Shown: piece after piece, positions 9,013 to 17,044 of the stretch
Layout of the letters: the number at the start of each line of letters is the position of its first letter
How positions within the stretch are numbered: position 1 is the stretch's first letter
Assembly (NCBI RefSeq): GCF_011751075.1
Contig: NZ_JAALLN010000001.1
Location: forward strand, 406,785-470,784
Length of the DNA: 64,000 nucleotides
From: Flavobacterium poyangense
Lineage (GTDB): Bacteria; Bacteroidota; Bacteroidia; Flavobacteriales; Flavobacteriaceae
Direction of reading: 5' to 3'
Translations under genes and position numbers: made by a program
Notes under the pieces: model-generated
The model's database searches: none
What the model saw: only the letters and a program-made list of their open reading frames with translations
What the model was told of the DNA's origin: nothing

Positions 9013-10152
9013 TTAACTTACTGTAAATGATAATTTTTTGTTTTTTGGTGTGGGTTCTGGCGATGCTTCGGGTTCTTCCCGCTGCAGCTTCTTATTGAAA
9101 ATATTAAATTTTAAAGTGTCAAGAGGTTTACTTTGATAACGGTTCTTATCGGCATAGATGTAATTTTCTCTATAGTCGGATTTCTTTTCGGTAAATAAAA
9201 CCACATCGGCATCAAACTGACTTTTACTGCCTCCTCTCATTTTGCCGTCTGTGGTTTGCTGAAAAATGACAATAAACAATTTACCGTTGTATTTCTTTCT
9301 TAAATCCTTATCCACTTCAAAACCTTTGCACATTTCCTGCATTTTAGAAAAACTATCGATAATGATAACATCGCTGTTTTGTATGAGTTTTTCTAAATCC
9401 GAAATACTTTTAATTTCGGGAGCTTCAATGTTTTGCAAAGCCTTTTGATTTAAATATTCTTCCGCTTTAGCATAGTACAAACTACTCTCGGGATGCTCTT
9501 CTATACTGGCATGCCCTACTTTGTAATTCTGAGCCAATGCGTTAATAAACTGAAAACACATTCGGGTTTTCATAGAGCCCTGACCGCCAGTTAAAGAGAT
9601 CACAACACTTTCTTTTTCTTTAATCTCAATTTCTCCAAGAAACTCGGCAATGTCTTTATGCTCTACTTTATAAAAATCAACCTGAGTCGGTTTGTTTGCC
9701 ATCTTATAAGCGAGAGAATTTTTATTTACCGTTTCTTTTAAGGCTGCAATCTTTGGCTTTGCAATGGGCTTTGCAATGGATTTTACTACAGTTTCTGTTT
9801 TTTTAATTGGCGTTGCAATTGGCTTTTTTACTTTTGCAGCTTTAGTCAAACTATCAGACAAATTCAATTGTTTTGTATTCGCTTTTACTTTTGTCTTTCT
9901 TTTACGAATCGTTTTTGCAATTACTTTTTTAACGGGTTTGAAAGCCTGTTTTACACCATTAAGCCCATAAGGTTCTACCAGATTGTTAATTTCAATTAGA
10001 AAAGTATCATCTGAGAAAGCCTGCAGCACTTTTATAACTCGCTTTGAGATAACGGTATGCTTTTGCTTTTCAGCTCGCATAAGTAAATCTTCGAGTGTTT
10101 TTCGGGACACAATGAGTCCGTTAAGGCTGTTAAATTCTTGCGCTAATGTCAT
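9013..10152 (-). CDS. RecA/RadA-like P-loop ATPase, candidate packaging or recombination ATPase
   Basis: 379 aa. Residues ~75-155 are a Lys/Pro/Ala-rich linker; the ATPase core is ~165-365. The P-loop is TGGQGSMKTR (188-197), with Met where the Gly before the Lys is usual. Walker B is DVIIIDSF (261-268). Near the end, MRGGSKSQFDADVVLF and KNRYQ (336-340) parallel the RadA KNRFG region, so the fold is RecA/DnaB-type. It lies inside the late operon among membrane proteins, not with the replication genes, which hints at genome packaging, but this is inference. A recombination or repair role remains possible. It is the longest late gene. Confidence 0.75.
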   Translation of the reverse strand: MTLAQEFNSLNGLIVSRKTLEDLLMRAEKQKHTVISKRVIKVLQAFSDDTFLIEINNLVEPYGLNGVKQAFKPVKKVIAKTIRKRKTKVKANTKQLNLSDSLTKAAKVKKPIATPIKKTETVVKSIAKPIAKPKIAALKETVNKNSLAYKMANKPTQVDFYKVEHKDIAEFLGEIEIKEKESVVISLTGGQGSMKTRMCFQFINALAQNYKVGHASIEEHPESSLYYAKAEEYLNQKALQNIEAPEIKSISDLEKLIQNSDVIIIDSFSKMQEMCKGFEVDKDLRKKYNGKLFIVIFQQTTDGKMRGGSKSQFDADVVLFTEKKSDYRENYIYADKNRYQSKPLDTLKFNIFNKKLQREEPEASPEPTPKNKKLSFTVS

Positions 10153-10153
10153 T

Positions 10154-10636
10154 TTAATTAATTTTATGTTCTGCGCCTAAAACACTTACAATAGCTTCAA
10201 TGCGAATATCACTACTCTTAAAGTTACTTGTAGCCATTGCAGCCAATACATTTACAATGGTGGTTTGCAAATCCATTTGAACCGGAACGTTTGGGATTAC
10301 AATACTGGAATTAGCGGCAATAGTGATGGCATCGACATTCACGTTTGCGCTTCCGAGCAGCATATTTTTTTTATCGTAAAACAAGATTCGTTTAAGCCTT
10401 ACAGCGGTGATCTTTGCACTGAAATTCTCTGAGGTAGGATTAGTGAGTTTCAAATCTAAATTGAAAGTGATATAAGGTCTTGCATCATTCCACTTGGCAT
10501 CCAATTTTTTAAAAGCCACCGGATAGATTCTGACATACTGAAATTGTTCAATTATCTTTTTCACTCTGTGCTGTAAAAAGAAATAACCTGCAATGGCTAC
10601 TATTCCCGTTCCGATAACTATTTTTTTAAGACTCAT
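10154..10636 (-). CDS. membrane-anchored LEA/WHy-like protein
   Basis: 160 aa. Residues 4-23 form one N-terminal membrane helix; the rest is a beta-sandwich-like domain with FNLDLKLTNPTSENFSAKI, similar to the LEA-14/WHy fold that occurs in bacterial and phage membrane proteins. No enzyme motif. It ends just before the ATPase start and begins 12 nt after the spanin gene. It is one of at least seven single-helix proteins in this operon, which fits a virion with a lipid layer. Exact role unknown. Confidence 0.6.
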   Translation of the reverse strand: MSLKKIVIGTGIVAIAGYFFLQHRVKKIIEQFQYVRIYPVAFKKLDAKWNDARPYITFNLDLKLTNPTSENFSAKITAVRLKRILFYDKKNMLLGSANVNVDAITIAANSSIVIPNVPVQMDLQTTIVNVLAAMATSNFKSSDIRIEAIVSVLGAEHKIN

Positions 10637-10648
10637 TTGCTTGGTTGT

Positions 10649-11203
10649 TTAAATAAAAATTCGTCCAATTCGCCACGATAGAAACACTAAAAAAGCGCCC
10701 CCTAAATACGCTAAGATTTTAACCCAAAAAGGAATAAATTTTACTTGAACATATTCTATAGATTTATCCCCTTTGAGATAGACGTATTCTTTACTTATGG
10801 CCGTGGTTTCGTTTTTGGTTTGCGCTATTTTCTGCCACGCTATGATTTGATTCTTTAAGCTATCGTAATAAATCCCCGTCTCATTATCCCCTGATTTTTT
10901 AGAAGTGTTCAGTAATTGCAAAACCCGCTCTACTTCTGCTTTGGTAATGCTGTCACATTCGGGTTTAGCGGTTTGAATTTTGGGCACTTGTATTTTTAAA
11001 GTGTCATTCACGGCGTTGTTTACAACCGTTATTTTAGTGCTGTCTTTCTTATGAGTAATAACCTTTTCTATAGTACGGTTGTTCTGAATTGGTTTAGAAG
11101 CGCAGCCATGCAATAAAATACATAGCGCAAAATAAATAAGCAGAAAAGCTATTACTTTCAGGAACAATTTGAAAGGATTTTGAGGGGTGGTGCTGCTTAT
11201 CAT
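10649..11203 (-). CDS. candidate unimolecular spanin (u-spanin)
   Basis: 184 aa. The N-terminus has a hydrophobic segment (18-33) ending in a lipobox-like LLHGC, Cys at ~34; the middle is charged and helical; the C-terminus holds a single membrane helix (KILAYLGGAFLVFLSW). An N-terminal lipoprotein signal combined with a C-terminal transmembrane segment is the hallmark of u-spanins, which join inner and outer membranes at lysis. Its start overlaps the holin gene by 4 nt and the endolysin lies just before, so context agrees. An Rz-like i-spanin without lipid is the alternative. Confidence 0.65.
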   Translation of the reverse strand: MISSTTPQNPFKLFLKVIAFLLIYFALCILLHGCASKPIQNNRTIEKVITHKKDSTKITVVNNAVNDTLKIQVPKIQTAKPECDSITKAEVERVLQLLNTSKKSGDNETGIYYDSLKNQIIAWQKIAQTKNETTAISKEYVYLKGDKSIEYVQVKFIPFWVKILAYLGGAFLVFLSWRIGRIFI

Positions 11204-11544
11204 GATTTCTTTAGTTTAAGTTTTAACATTGTTTTTAAACCATCAAAAAGGCTGCTTATTAACTCCTCTACTTCGCTATGAATAAGGGTTGATAATGAAC
11301 CGCCCCAAGCGCAGATTACATAAGTAAACATCTTGTTAATGTTTAAATACTGATCGCAAACCGTATAGACGGAGAAGGCAACAAAAAAGCTTATGAAGGC
11401 TTCAGCCAGAAACCAACTAAGTCGTGGTTTTTTGCCTTTTTGGATGGCGAAATAGATTTTCATAAAAACCCCTGCCAGTACTACAATGAGGAATAAAAAA
11501 TAATCCTGATAATATTTAAGTTCGTTTATTATTGTCTTTATCAT
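11200..11544 (-). CDS. holin-like membrane protein
   Basis: 114 aa with three hydrophobic segments (about 16-33, 42-62, 72-88) and a basic C-terminus ending LKLKLKKS, a usual holin layout. It overlaps the endolysin gene upstream and the spanin gene downstream by 4 nt each, which makes the three genes a lysis cassette. It should form lesions in the inner membrane that release or activate the endolysin. Family not identified more closely. Confidence 0.7.
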   Translation of the reverse strand: MIKTIINELKYYQDYFLFLIVVLAGVFMKIYFAIQKGKKPRLSWFLAEAFISFFVAFSVYTVCDQYLNINKMFTYVICAWGGSLSTLIHSEVEELISSLFDGLKTMLKLKLKKS

Positions 11545-12236
11545 GTTTGATGTTGTTTATAAGGTGAAAGCCAATTCCAAGCGTAAGTGCGGATGCTATT
11601 AAAATCAGGTAGTGGTTTCGCTTTTTTTTTTAATAACTCAATACTGATGTTTTGAGTTCTATAGTGGTTGAATTTTTTAATCCGATCGGTTAGCCCGTTA
11701 GTCGCTCCGTTTACTTTTATGGTAATGGTGGTCATTAAATTAGCATCTGCAAGCGGATTTAATTTTTTGTAAACCGAGAAAAACCAAGCTGCACAGTCCA
11801 CCGCAATAGCTGTTTGAAAAAGTAAATCCGGATTTTTTACCACATCATGCCCCGAGTATCTTCTATAGGCTTCGTAAGTTCCCTTTCCTGTCAATTGAAT
11901 AAAACCACGCCCTCGGTATCTCCACCCGTCACCACTGGCAATGTTTCCGTTTCCGTTGCGATTGGCATACCCAATATTGGCGATCATTTGTTGATTGGCT
12001 TTTTGCGTTGGGGTTCTTCCGTATTTTTTTACTTCGGCAAGAGTTAAACGGGATTTAAACGGACTCGTTGACAAAAGCCCCTCGGGGGTGTAATTCAGAT
12101 TCTCAACCATTCGGGTAAAATTGCCTGATTCGTGGGCTAACTGAGCTAAAAAGTGGGCTATCCGGAGTGGTGTGTTTATGTTGTATCTCTCAAGAACATT
12201 ATAAAAAATACGGCTGTTATCTAAAATAAAACTCAT
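11541..12236 (-). CDS. GH19 chitinase-like endolysin
   Basis: 231 aa. AHFLAQLAHESGNF (27-40; catalytic Glu36) and the second signature GDGWRYRGRGFIQLTG, followed by VNGATNG, are classic glycoside hydrolase 19 motifs, common in phage endolysins. No signal peptide, so export would depend on the holin. It cleaves peptidoglycan glycan strands at the end of infection. Its ATG overlaps by one base the stop of a 33-aa membrane protein gene. Length is normal for phage GH19 enzymes. Confidence 0.9.
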   Translation of the reverse strand: MSFILDNSRIFYNVLERYNINTPLRIAHFLAQLAHESGNFTRMVENLNYTPEGLLSTSPFKSRLTLAEVKKYGRTPTQKANQQMIANIGYANRNGNGNIASGDGWRYRGRGFIQLTGKGTYEAYRRYSGHDVVKNPDLLFQTAIAVDCAAWFFSVYKKLNPLADANLMTTITIKVNGATNGLTDRIKKFNHYRTQNISIELLKKKAKPLPDFNSIRTYAWNWLSPYKQHQT

Positions 12237-12337
12237 TATAAAATCACTTTTTTAGGGGTTACTTGGGGTTTTGCCAGTAGGAAAAACAAGCTTGTGAGGG
12301 CTACTGCTCCAATGATTAATTTTTCTGTTGTTCCCAT
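12236..12337 (-). CDS. 33-aa single-helix membrane protein
   Basis: MGTTEKLIIGAVALTSLFFL begins it and a short charged tail follows. It fills the gap between the peptidoglycan-binding gene (start of next at 12339) and the endolysin, and its TAA overlaps the endolysin ATG (TAATG), a translational-coupling arrangement. The exact packing supports it as a real gene. Small one-helix proteins of this type are typical virion membrane proteins of icosahedral membrane-containing phages. Confidence 0.65.
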   Translation of the reverse strand: MGTTEKLIIGAVALTSLFFLLAKPQVTPKKVIL

Positions 12338-12338
12338 C

Positions 12339-12977
12339 TTAGTAGGTTTTTACGGCAGAAGCATTCACAAAATAATACGTGCCATCACGGTTGATTAAAT
12401 ACTGAGCGCCTACTTTAGCACCCACAAAAACGCCAATGTGCTGGCCATAATCAAAAGTTCCTCCGATAAAGGGTTTTGTTCCGGTGTTGAAATACAAACC
12501 GCTTGCCGTTTTCTTGGCGTTGTACAGGCTAACGTTATTCTGACTAGCCATTAGTTTTTGTCCTTTTCGGGGCAGGGTGAGCACAATAGGTACGGCATCG
12601 AATACCTTTTTTAAATTGGTCTTAGCTTTGGAATAAGCGTTAAGGCTAATTCTCGAAACTCCTTTTTTGCTTTGCAGGGCTGTTTGGGTAATGCTACCGA
12701 AAACCCCGTCTATAGTAACTCCTAAAAGGCGTTGCAACTCTCGGACTTCAACTCCTTTACTGCCTTTAGCCAGTACTTTGTTTTTGTTTAAAACAGCTCC
12801 GGTACTTGGAACTTCAATTGGGATATCTGCAGGGATTGTGGTTTCGGGTTCCGGTATATCGGTTAAGAGCTCGTCTTGTTTTTGCTTTTGTTTTTTCCTC
12901 CAATACAAATAACCTATACCGCCAACGGCTACCAGTCCAACCCCAATAAGTACTTTATCTTCATTTTTCACGTTCAT
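12339..12977 (-). CDS. membrane-anchored protein with peptidoglycan-binding domain
   Basis: 212 aa from the ATG at 12977, preceded by AAAGGAAAGC. A 21-codon upstream extension is possible but would lie inside copy 3 of the 60-bp element, so I reject it. Domains: N-terminal membrane helix (~10-26), acidic linker, a PG_binding_1-type repeat (GSKGVEVRELQRLLGVTIDG...TQTAL, ~75-105) and a C-terminal SH3-like beta domain. It probably binds cell-wall peptidoglycan, either during entry or lysis. It follows the 60-bp element and so may start a transcription unit with the lysis genes. Confidence 0.75.
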   Translation of the reverse strand: MNVKNEDKVLIGVGLVAVGGIGYLYWRKKQKQKQDELLTDIPEPETTIPADIPIEVPSTGAVLNKNKVLAKGSKGVEVRELQRLLGVTIDGVFGSITQTALQSKKGVSRISLNAYSKAKTNLKKVFDAVPIVLTLPRKGQKLMASQNNVSLYNAKKTASGLYFNTGTKPFIGGTFDYGQHIGVFVGAKVGAQYLINRDGTYYFVNASAVKTY

Positions 12978-12994
12978 GCTTTCCTTTTTTAATT

Positions 12995-13054
12995 GTAGAT
13001 TTTTTTTAACCGGATCTGCAGCTGCAGTTTTTCCTGGCACGCAAAAAAATCTAC
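12995..13054 (-). repeat. 60-bp inverted-repeat element, copy 3
   Basis: Exact 60 bp. Most symmetrical copy: GTAGATTTTTTT / AAAAAAAATCTAC arms and an inner CTGCAGCTGCAG palindrome, with CCAGG and GATCCGG. It ends 17 nt before the ATG of the peptidoglycan-binding protein gene. Confidence 0.92.
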
Positions 13055-13086
13055 TTTTTGATTTGTTATTTTTGCCGTGTGCCCTT

Positions 13087-13512
13087 TTAGAGATAGAGCG
13101 GGAATTTCTTTCTTAGCAATTTGTAATCAGCGCTGTTTAATTCCTCTTTGAGCCATGTTTTAAGCGGCAATTTAGTTCCGCCAATGGTGTTGTAACCTAA
13201 AATGCGATTGTAGTTTTTGATTCCAAAAACTTTATTAATAAGCCCAAACTGCGCCTGTGTCACTCCTGTCAGGGTCTCAAAGATTAAAGTTTCATCCGTG
13301 CCATTGTATCGGTTCATTGCCTCATACAACAAAGCGGATTTTTGGCTCGGAGAAAAAACAGGCGTTAAATTAACGTCACCCTCGTCGATATACTTTTTAT
13401 TACCCCCTAAGAGTGATTTTCCGTTTTTATTGGTTTTGGTGAGCAGGTAAACTCCAAGTCCTAAAATCACTACCGAAACCCCTACAATGATTATTTTCTT
13501 TTTGTTTGTCAT
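13087..13512 (-). CDS. phage membrane protein
   Basis: 141 aa: an N-terminal membrane helix (KIIIVGVSVVILGLGVYLL, 6-24) and a soluble C-terminal domain of about 100 residues containing TLTGVTQAQFGLINKVFG and LPLKTWLKEEL. The next protein upstream (13512-13991) has a similar C-terminal domain: NHNGFIRVYNEFG and MNLVEWLQDQF align with the same pattern, so the two look like diverged paralogues. Their genes abut at 13512. Probable virion membrane proteins; no named family. Confidence 0.6.
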   Translation of the reverse strand: MTNKKKIIIVGVSVVILGLGVYLLTKTNKNGKSLLGGNKKYIDEGDVNLTPVFSPSQKSALLYEAMNRYNGTDETLIFETLTGVTQAQFGLINKVFGIKNYNRILGYNTIGGTKLPLKTWLKEELNSADYKLLRKKFPLYL

Positions 13513-13991
13513 TAGAAAAATCCTTTTATTAAAAATCGCAATTTGGCAATATCATCTTCTTTAAACTGGTCTTGTAGCCATTCTACTAAATTCATTTTTA
13601 CCAGAGTAGTGCTCCTGCGTTCTCCAAATTCATTGTAAACCCTGATAAAGCCGTTGTGATTAAGCCCCGTTAAATTATTTTCAACAGTGGCGAAATTGGC
13701 TCCGAAACCCAAAAGTGCCGTATAAATGGCTTCTGCTCTTGCTTTTGCTTCTGTTACGCTGATTTTACTAGGTCTATAGTTTGACTTTTCTTCAAGTCTG
13801 GAAAATCCTTTGAGCACCTTGTAATAAAAAAGTGTTAAGAGCCCTCCAACTGCTAAAATCTTAAAAAACGTGAGCCCTACGCTGATTCCTTTTCTTGCGC
13901 TTTCCTGAGATTGAGCAATCGCCTTTCGTCCTTCGGGGCTAGATAAGACAGTTGCTACAACGGCAGGATTAGCCAGTCCTCTCTTTCTCAT
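13512..13991 (-). CDS. phage membrane protein, paralogue-like to the next gene
   Basis: 159 aa with one membrane helix at ~35-60 (VGLTFFKILAVGGLLTLFYY) after a charged N-terminus, then a soluble domain with AEAIYTALLGFGANFATVE and MNLVEWLQDQFKEDD. The soluble part shares the layout of the 13087-13512 product (short helices, then W-L near the end). It begins 12 nt after a 67-aa gene. Structural membrane protein is the likely role, based on context and composition only. Confidence 0.55.
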   Translation of the reverse strand: MRKRGLANPAVVATVLSSPEGRKAIAQSQESARKGISVGLTFFKILAVGGLLTLFYYKVLKGFSRLEEKSNYRPSKISVTEAKARAEAIYTALLGFGANFATVENNLTGLNHNGFIRVYNEFGERRSTTLVKMNLVEWLQDQFKEDDIAKLRFLIKGFF

Positions 13992-14003
13992 CTGCTACGT
14001 TTT

Positions 14004-14207
14004 TTAGTTCGATAAAAAGCCTTTTATCATTGGGAAATTGGTTTTAAGCTGCGTGATCGCTTTGGGGCTTTTGGAGAGTTCAGCCAGTTTGTTAAGCGCT
14101 TCGTTGTCGAGCTCAGAGAGTTCAGTAAGCGCTTTAGTTTTTGCTTTTACTTCAAAAGGATTATTTGCTTTTATCTTTAGTGTAATTGGTGTTTCTATGC
14201 TTCCCAT
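14004..14207 (-). CDS. small phage protein, 67 aa
   Basis: 67 aa, soluble, Leu/Lys/Glu-rich and probably helical (ELSELDNEALNKLAELSK). It overlaps the preceding 257-aa gene by 13 nt, so the two are probably translationally coupled. No membrane segment and no recognised family. Confidence 0.5.
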   Translation of the reverse strand: MGSIETPITLKIKANNPFEVKAKTKALTELSELDNEALNKLAELSKSPKAITQLKTNFPMIKGFLSN

Positions 14208-14968
14208 AACTGGTGTTTTTTTAATAATTGTGCTAATTCGCTTGAAAATTGGGTGTTGGTATTCAGTCCGTTTGTAATACTTTCTAACACGCCCACAACG
14301 GTATCGTCAATGCTTTGCAAAGCCGTTGCAAAGTTTTGTTTGGCTTCGCTTGAGTACTGTTCCATTGGCGCAGCAAGACCCACAGCAGGAGAAACACCTT
14401 TAAAGGCAGCTAATAAAGCGGGGGCATTTTGTACAGCTCCCTGTACTGCTCCCCACAAACCGCTTTCTTTGTCTGCGTTGTACTTAGATAGTAGTTGCTC
14501 TTCTCTAATGTCTTCATACTTCTTTTTGTATTCCTTGTTTTCCGCTTTTAGTGTTTCTACTTCAGTAAACAATCTTGAAGCATCATTTTTAGCTACCATC
14601 AAATTCATAATATCAAGAGTTCCAAGTCCAAAAGAGTTGGAGAACATATCTACTTGCGGTGCTTTGATTTGGGGTAAGTGTTGCACTTGTGGTTGTGGGT
14701 CTTGGTTTACTTTTGAAAAATTCACCTCAAAAGGCTGCCCGTTTGTTTTATACGAGCTTCCATTTTTACGCTTCAAAGTCAGGCTTAAACGACGATGCCC
14801 TTTTTCAAAGAGTGACTCGAAAAATTCTTCTGCGTTTCCGTGCTCTGCAATGATCTCAGCATGTGTTTTGTTGCGGAAAAGAAATAAATCAGTATCCAAA
14901 TCAACAACAGTTACAGCCGAATACGTATCGATGTTCAATTTCTCTATAAGGTTGTCTAATTGCTGCAT
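14195..14968 (-). CDS. phage structural protein with coiled coil
   Basis: 257 aa. The N-terminal ~85 residues form a compact alpha/beta domain (TYSAVTVVDLDTDLFLF); a Pro/Gln linker follows; ~130-165 is a coiled coil (EVETLKAENKEYKKKYEDI); then a hydrophobic Ala/Gly-rich segment (GAVQGAVQNAPALLAAF) and a helical tail. The layout suits an oligomeric virion protein that contacts membrane. The start overlaps the previous gene by 13 nt. No family recognised. Confidence 0.5.
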   Translation of the reverse strand: MQQLDNLIEKLNIDTYSAVTVVDLDTDLFLFRNKTHAEIIAEHGNAEEFFESLFEKGHRRLSLTLKRKNGSSYKTNGQPFEVNFSKVNQDPQPQVQHLPQIKAPQVDMFSNSFGLGTLDIMNLMVAKNDASRLFTEVETLKAENKEYKKKYEDIREEQLLSKYNADKESGLWGAVQGAVQNAPALLAAFKGVSPAVGLAAPMEQYSSEAKQNFATALQSIDDTVVGVLESITNGLNTNTQFSSELAQLLKKHQLWEA

Positions 14969-15315
14969 GTGATGAATTTTTTATAAATGATGTCTATTTC
15001 TTTTCTGTTCCAAGTGAAAATTGAAAAATCATTTCCGCCCATACTGTAAGTCAAATCCATAGTAGGATTAGTGTCTACTACTGATGAGTTGTCAATTGAC
15101 GCAAAACGAATGTTTAATTCTACTTTCGAAAGTGTGCCGTCGGGAGCTACTAGGGTTATTTTTTCCCCGCTTGCAATTTCAAAATCGTTAACAAAGACAT
15201 TGACAAAACCGCTGTTTATAACCTGCAAAGTGGTTACGTCATCAATTGTAAGTTCTTTGTCTTCTTTTATTTTCAAAAAAACTACTCCGGTGTTTACTCG
15301 TATAATGTCTTTCAT
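14956..15315 (-). CDS. small beta-rich phage protein
   Basis: 119 aa, mostly beta-strand-like sequence (VNVFVNDFEIASGEKITLV, VELNIRFASID), no membrane helix. It begins 14 nt after the 121-aa gene and overlaps the 257-aa gene. Beta-rich small proteins in this position could be capsid-vertex, spike or minor capsid proteins; no family is recognised. Confidence 0.5.
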   Translation of the reverse strand: MKDIIRVNTGVVFLKIKEDKELTIDDVTTLQVINSGFVNVFVNDFEIASGEKITLVAPDGTLSKVELNIRFASIDNSSVVDTNPTMDLTYSMGGNDFSIFTWNRKEIDIIYKKFITCSN

Positions 15316-15329
15316 TTTTTGATCTTATT

Positions 15330-15695
15330 TTAAGTGCAGCTTCCGGGTTTAATTTTGTACATCAAAATCAAATGAAAATAGGTTTCTTTGTCTACGGCTT
15401 TTTTTGTCTTTGCTTTGAACGTGAATGTCTTAGATTCGGTTTCAAACATCAAAGGTTTGTAACTCTCTTCAAATCCTGAACCTTCTCGACGTTTCCAATG
15501 GTTGATGTGGGTGGGCTTTGAAAAGGCAGAACCGCTGTCATCCTGAATGCCATATTCTGCAAAATTTTCTATGTCCGTGTGATTGGTATGTAATTCTGCT
15601 CCCATGATAAAACCGACATCTAAGGCGGTGGTAAACAAGGCTTCCGTTTCTCCTTGTTTGATTGTTAAATGAATTACTTTTTCTCTAACTGCCAT
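15330..15695 (-). CDS. small beta-rich phage protein
   Basis: 121 aa, soluble, beta-rich with aromatic residues, ending YFHLILMYKIKPGSCT. It is the first gene after the terminator-like hairpin at 15712-15750, so it is either read through from the capsid-candidate gene or has its own promoter. Likely structural by location. No family recognised. Confidence 0.5.
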   Translation of the reverse strand: MAVREKVIHLTIKQGETEALFTTALDVGFIMGAELHTNHTDIENFAEYGIQDDSGSAFSKPTHINHWKRREGSGFEESYKPLMFETESKTFTFKAKTKKAVDKETYFHLILMYKIKPGSCT

Positions 15696-15711
15696 TTTCG
15701 TATGTTATTTG

Positions 15712-15750
15712 AAAAAAGCCGCAACTTGCTTACGGTTAACGGCTTTTTTT
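15712..15750. terminator. terminator or attenuator inside the late operon
   Basis: AAAAAAGCCG / CGGCTTTTTTT with an inner TTACGGTTAAC segment. It directly follows the 188-aa gene and would make that upstream transcript more abundant than the genes beyond. Confidence 0.75.
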
Positions 15751-15773
15751 ATGAATACTAAACCTTTTTTTGA

Positions 15774-16340
15774 TTATCGTTTTGCTTGGTGAACTCTAAA
15801 TTCGAATCGAACATTTGTATCTTCAGCCGATTGAACAGAAACTCCTTTAGGGTATTCGATCTCAAATTCAAATTCCATGTTAGAACGGATTAAAGGAGAA
15901 GTGGAAAGAGGTCTAAAAATTACTGTTTTATCTCCTGTAAGGTCAGTAATTGGCATATCTACCAAAACGTTACCGTCTTGTTTGATTCTAAACTCTGCAT
16001 TTAAAAATGCGGGGTCAATGAATACGTTTTCATCTCCCTGTAAAGCAGACCAAGTCTCACTTTTTAAATCAGCACTTTTTTTAACGCCTTTTAGCAATCG
16101 TATTCCGTCTATGATATAATCACGACCGGCATTTAATTTATTCCCGTCAATGTTGGTAATACCTACCTCACGTTTGGTATTAACATCGACAACACCAACA
16201 GTACCCGCCTGCCCTTTAATGGCAACATTCAAATACAGGGTTTTATCTGTTAATTCTACTTGTCCTACTCTTGGAACTCCTCCGTTACTTTTAGCCTTAA
16301 TTGTCGCTACCGCTGACGCTAATTCTGATCTTCTGCTCAT
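15774..16340 (-). CDS. candidate major capsid (jelly-roll-like) protein
   Basis: 188 aa, soluble, nearly all beta-type sequence with few cysteines or helices; includes KTLYLNVAIKGQAGTVGVVD, EFRIKQDGNVLVDMPITDL and a final FEFEIEYPKG...VRFEFRV. It is followed at once by a strong terminator, the usual way a phage makes one product in excess, and preceded by an A-rich leader. A single-jelly-roll capsid fold would fit, but I did not recognise a family and 188 aa is short for a double jelly-roll. Treated as the best MCP candidate by inference. Confidence 0.45.
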   Translation of the reverse strand: MSRRSELASAVATIKAKSNGGVPRVGQVELTDKTLYLNVAIKGQAGTVGVVDVNTKREVGITNIDGNKLNAGRDYIIDGIRLLKGVKKSADLKSETWSALQGDENVFIDPAFLNAEFRIKQDGNVLVDMPITDLTGDKTVIFRPLSTSPLIRSNMEFEFEIEYPKGVSVQSAEDTNVRFEFRVHQAKR

Positions 16341-16400
16341 TGTGATTGTTTTTTGATTAATGATTGAAAAGCCTGTTACAGCCTTATTTTAATGTTGCTT

Positions 16401-17024
16401 TTACTGATTGTACAATTCGTCGTATAACTCTTCTGTTCCATTTAAACCGTGCAGGTCTTCTTCGCCGTATACATCTGCTTCCGCTCCGTTTAAACCGTCA
16501 TGGTCTTCGTAGAACTCGTCATACTCTCCGTTTAATCCGTTTTGATCGTAAAAAACGTTTCCTTCCTCGTCTACAAAAGCACCATTTAAACCGTCTTGCG
16601 AATGGAAAATATTTCCGGCTTCGTCTATGAAAGTACCGTTTAAACCTTGCTCGTCGTATTCGTAAACATGACCGTCACCACCCATAAACTGACCGTTTAA
16701 TCCCTCATCTGGACAGGCTAAACCGACCACGCCTTTAGCGAATAACGCTCCTTTACCCGTTCCGGTGAATTTGGAACTCAGGTGTTTTTCTGATACTTTT
16801 CTAACAGCAATTAAGGCTTGCACTATGGTGCTCCCCATTAATGCTCCTCTTAAAAGATTGTCTTTTGTGCTAATCCCGCTTACTTTTGTTGCACCAAAGG
16901 CAGATACACCCGCTAGTACAAAATTCATTAACGGGCTTTCGGATTCTGGTAATAATGTACTCGCACCATTTGACAGCATACCGCCGACAATTCCCCCTCC
17001 AATGACTACTACTTCTTTATTCAT
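16401..17024 (-). CDS. membrane protein with acidic GLNG repeats
   Basis: 207 aa. The N-terminal ~90 residues hold two hydrophobic, glycine-rich segments (VVVIGGGIVGGMLSNGA and MNFVLAGVSAFGATKV). From ~100 onward come six acidic repeats, each with a GLNG core and a D/E-G-N/H-V/I-F/Y unit, as in QGLNGTFIDEAGNIF and DGLNGAFVDEEGNVF, spaced about 20 residues. Acidic D-x-D/N-x-D/G stretches suggest metal-supported repeats. Location in the late operon points to a virion membrane protein with an exposed repeat tail, perhaps host-binding. No family named. Confidence 0.6.
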   Translation of the reverse strand: MNKEVVVIGGGIVGGMLSNGASTLLPESESPLMNFVLAGVSAFGATKVSGISTKDNLLRGALMGSTIVQALIAVRKVSEKHLSSKFTGTGKGALFAKGVVGLACPDEGLNGQFMGGDGHVYEYDEQGLNGTFIDEAGNIFHSQDGLNGAFVDEEGNVFYDQNGLNGEYDEFYEDHDGLNGAEADVYGEEDLHGLNGTEELYDELYNQ

Positions 17025-17044
17025 TTGTGATTGATTTTAATTAC

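Noticed and set aside
12978..13040. N-terminal extension of the peptidoglycan-binding protein
   Set aside because: The extra codons are part of the 60-bp element; the ATG at 12977 has a good Shine-Dalgarno.
14253..14972. 239-codon plus-strand frame
   Set aside because: Antisense shadow of the 257-aa late gene; composition is Ser/Cys-rich and without start signals.
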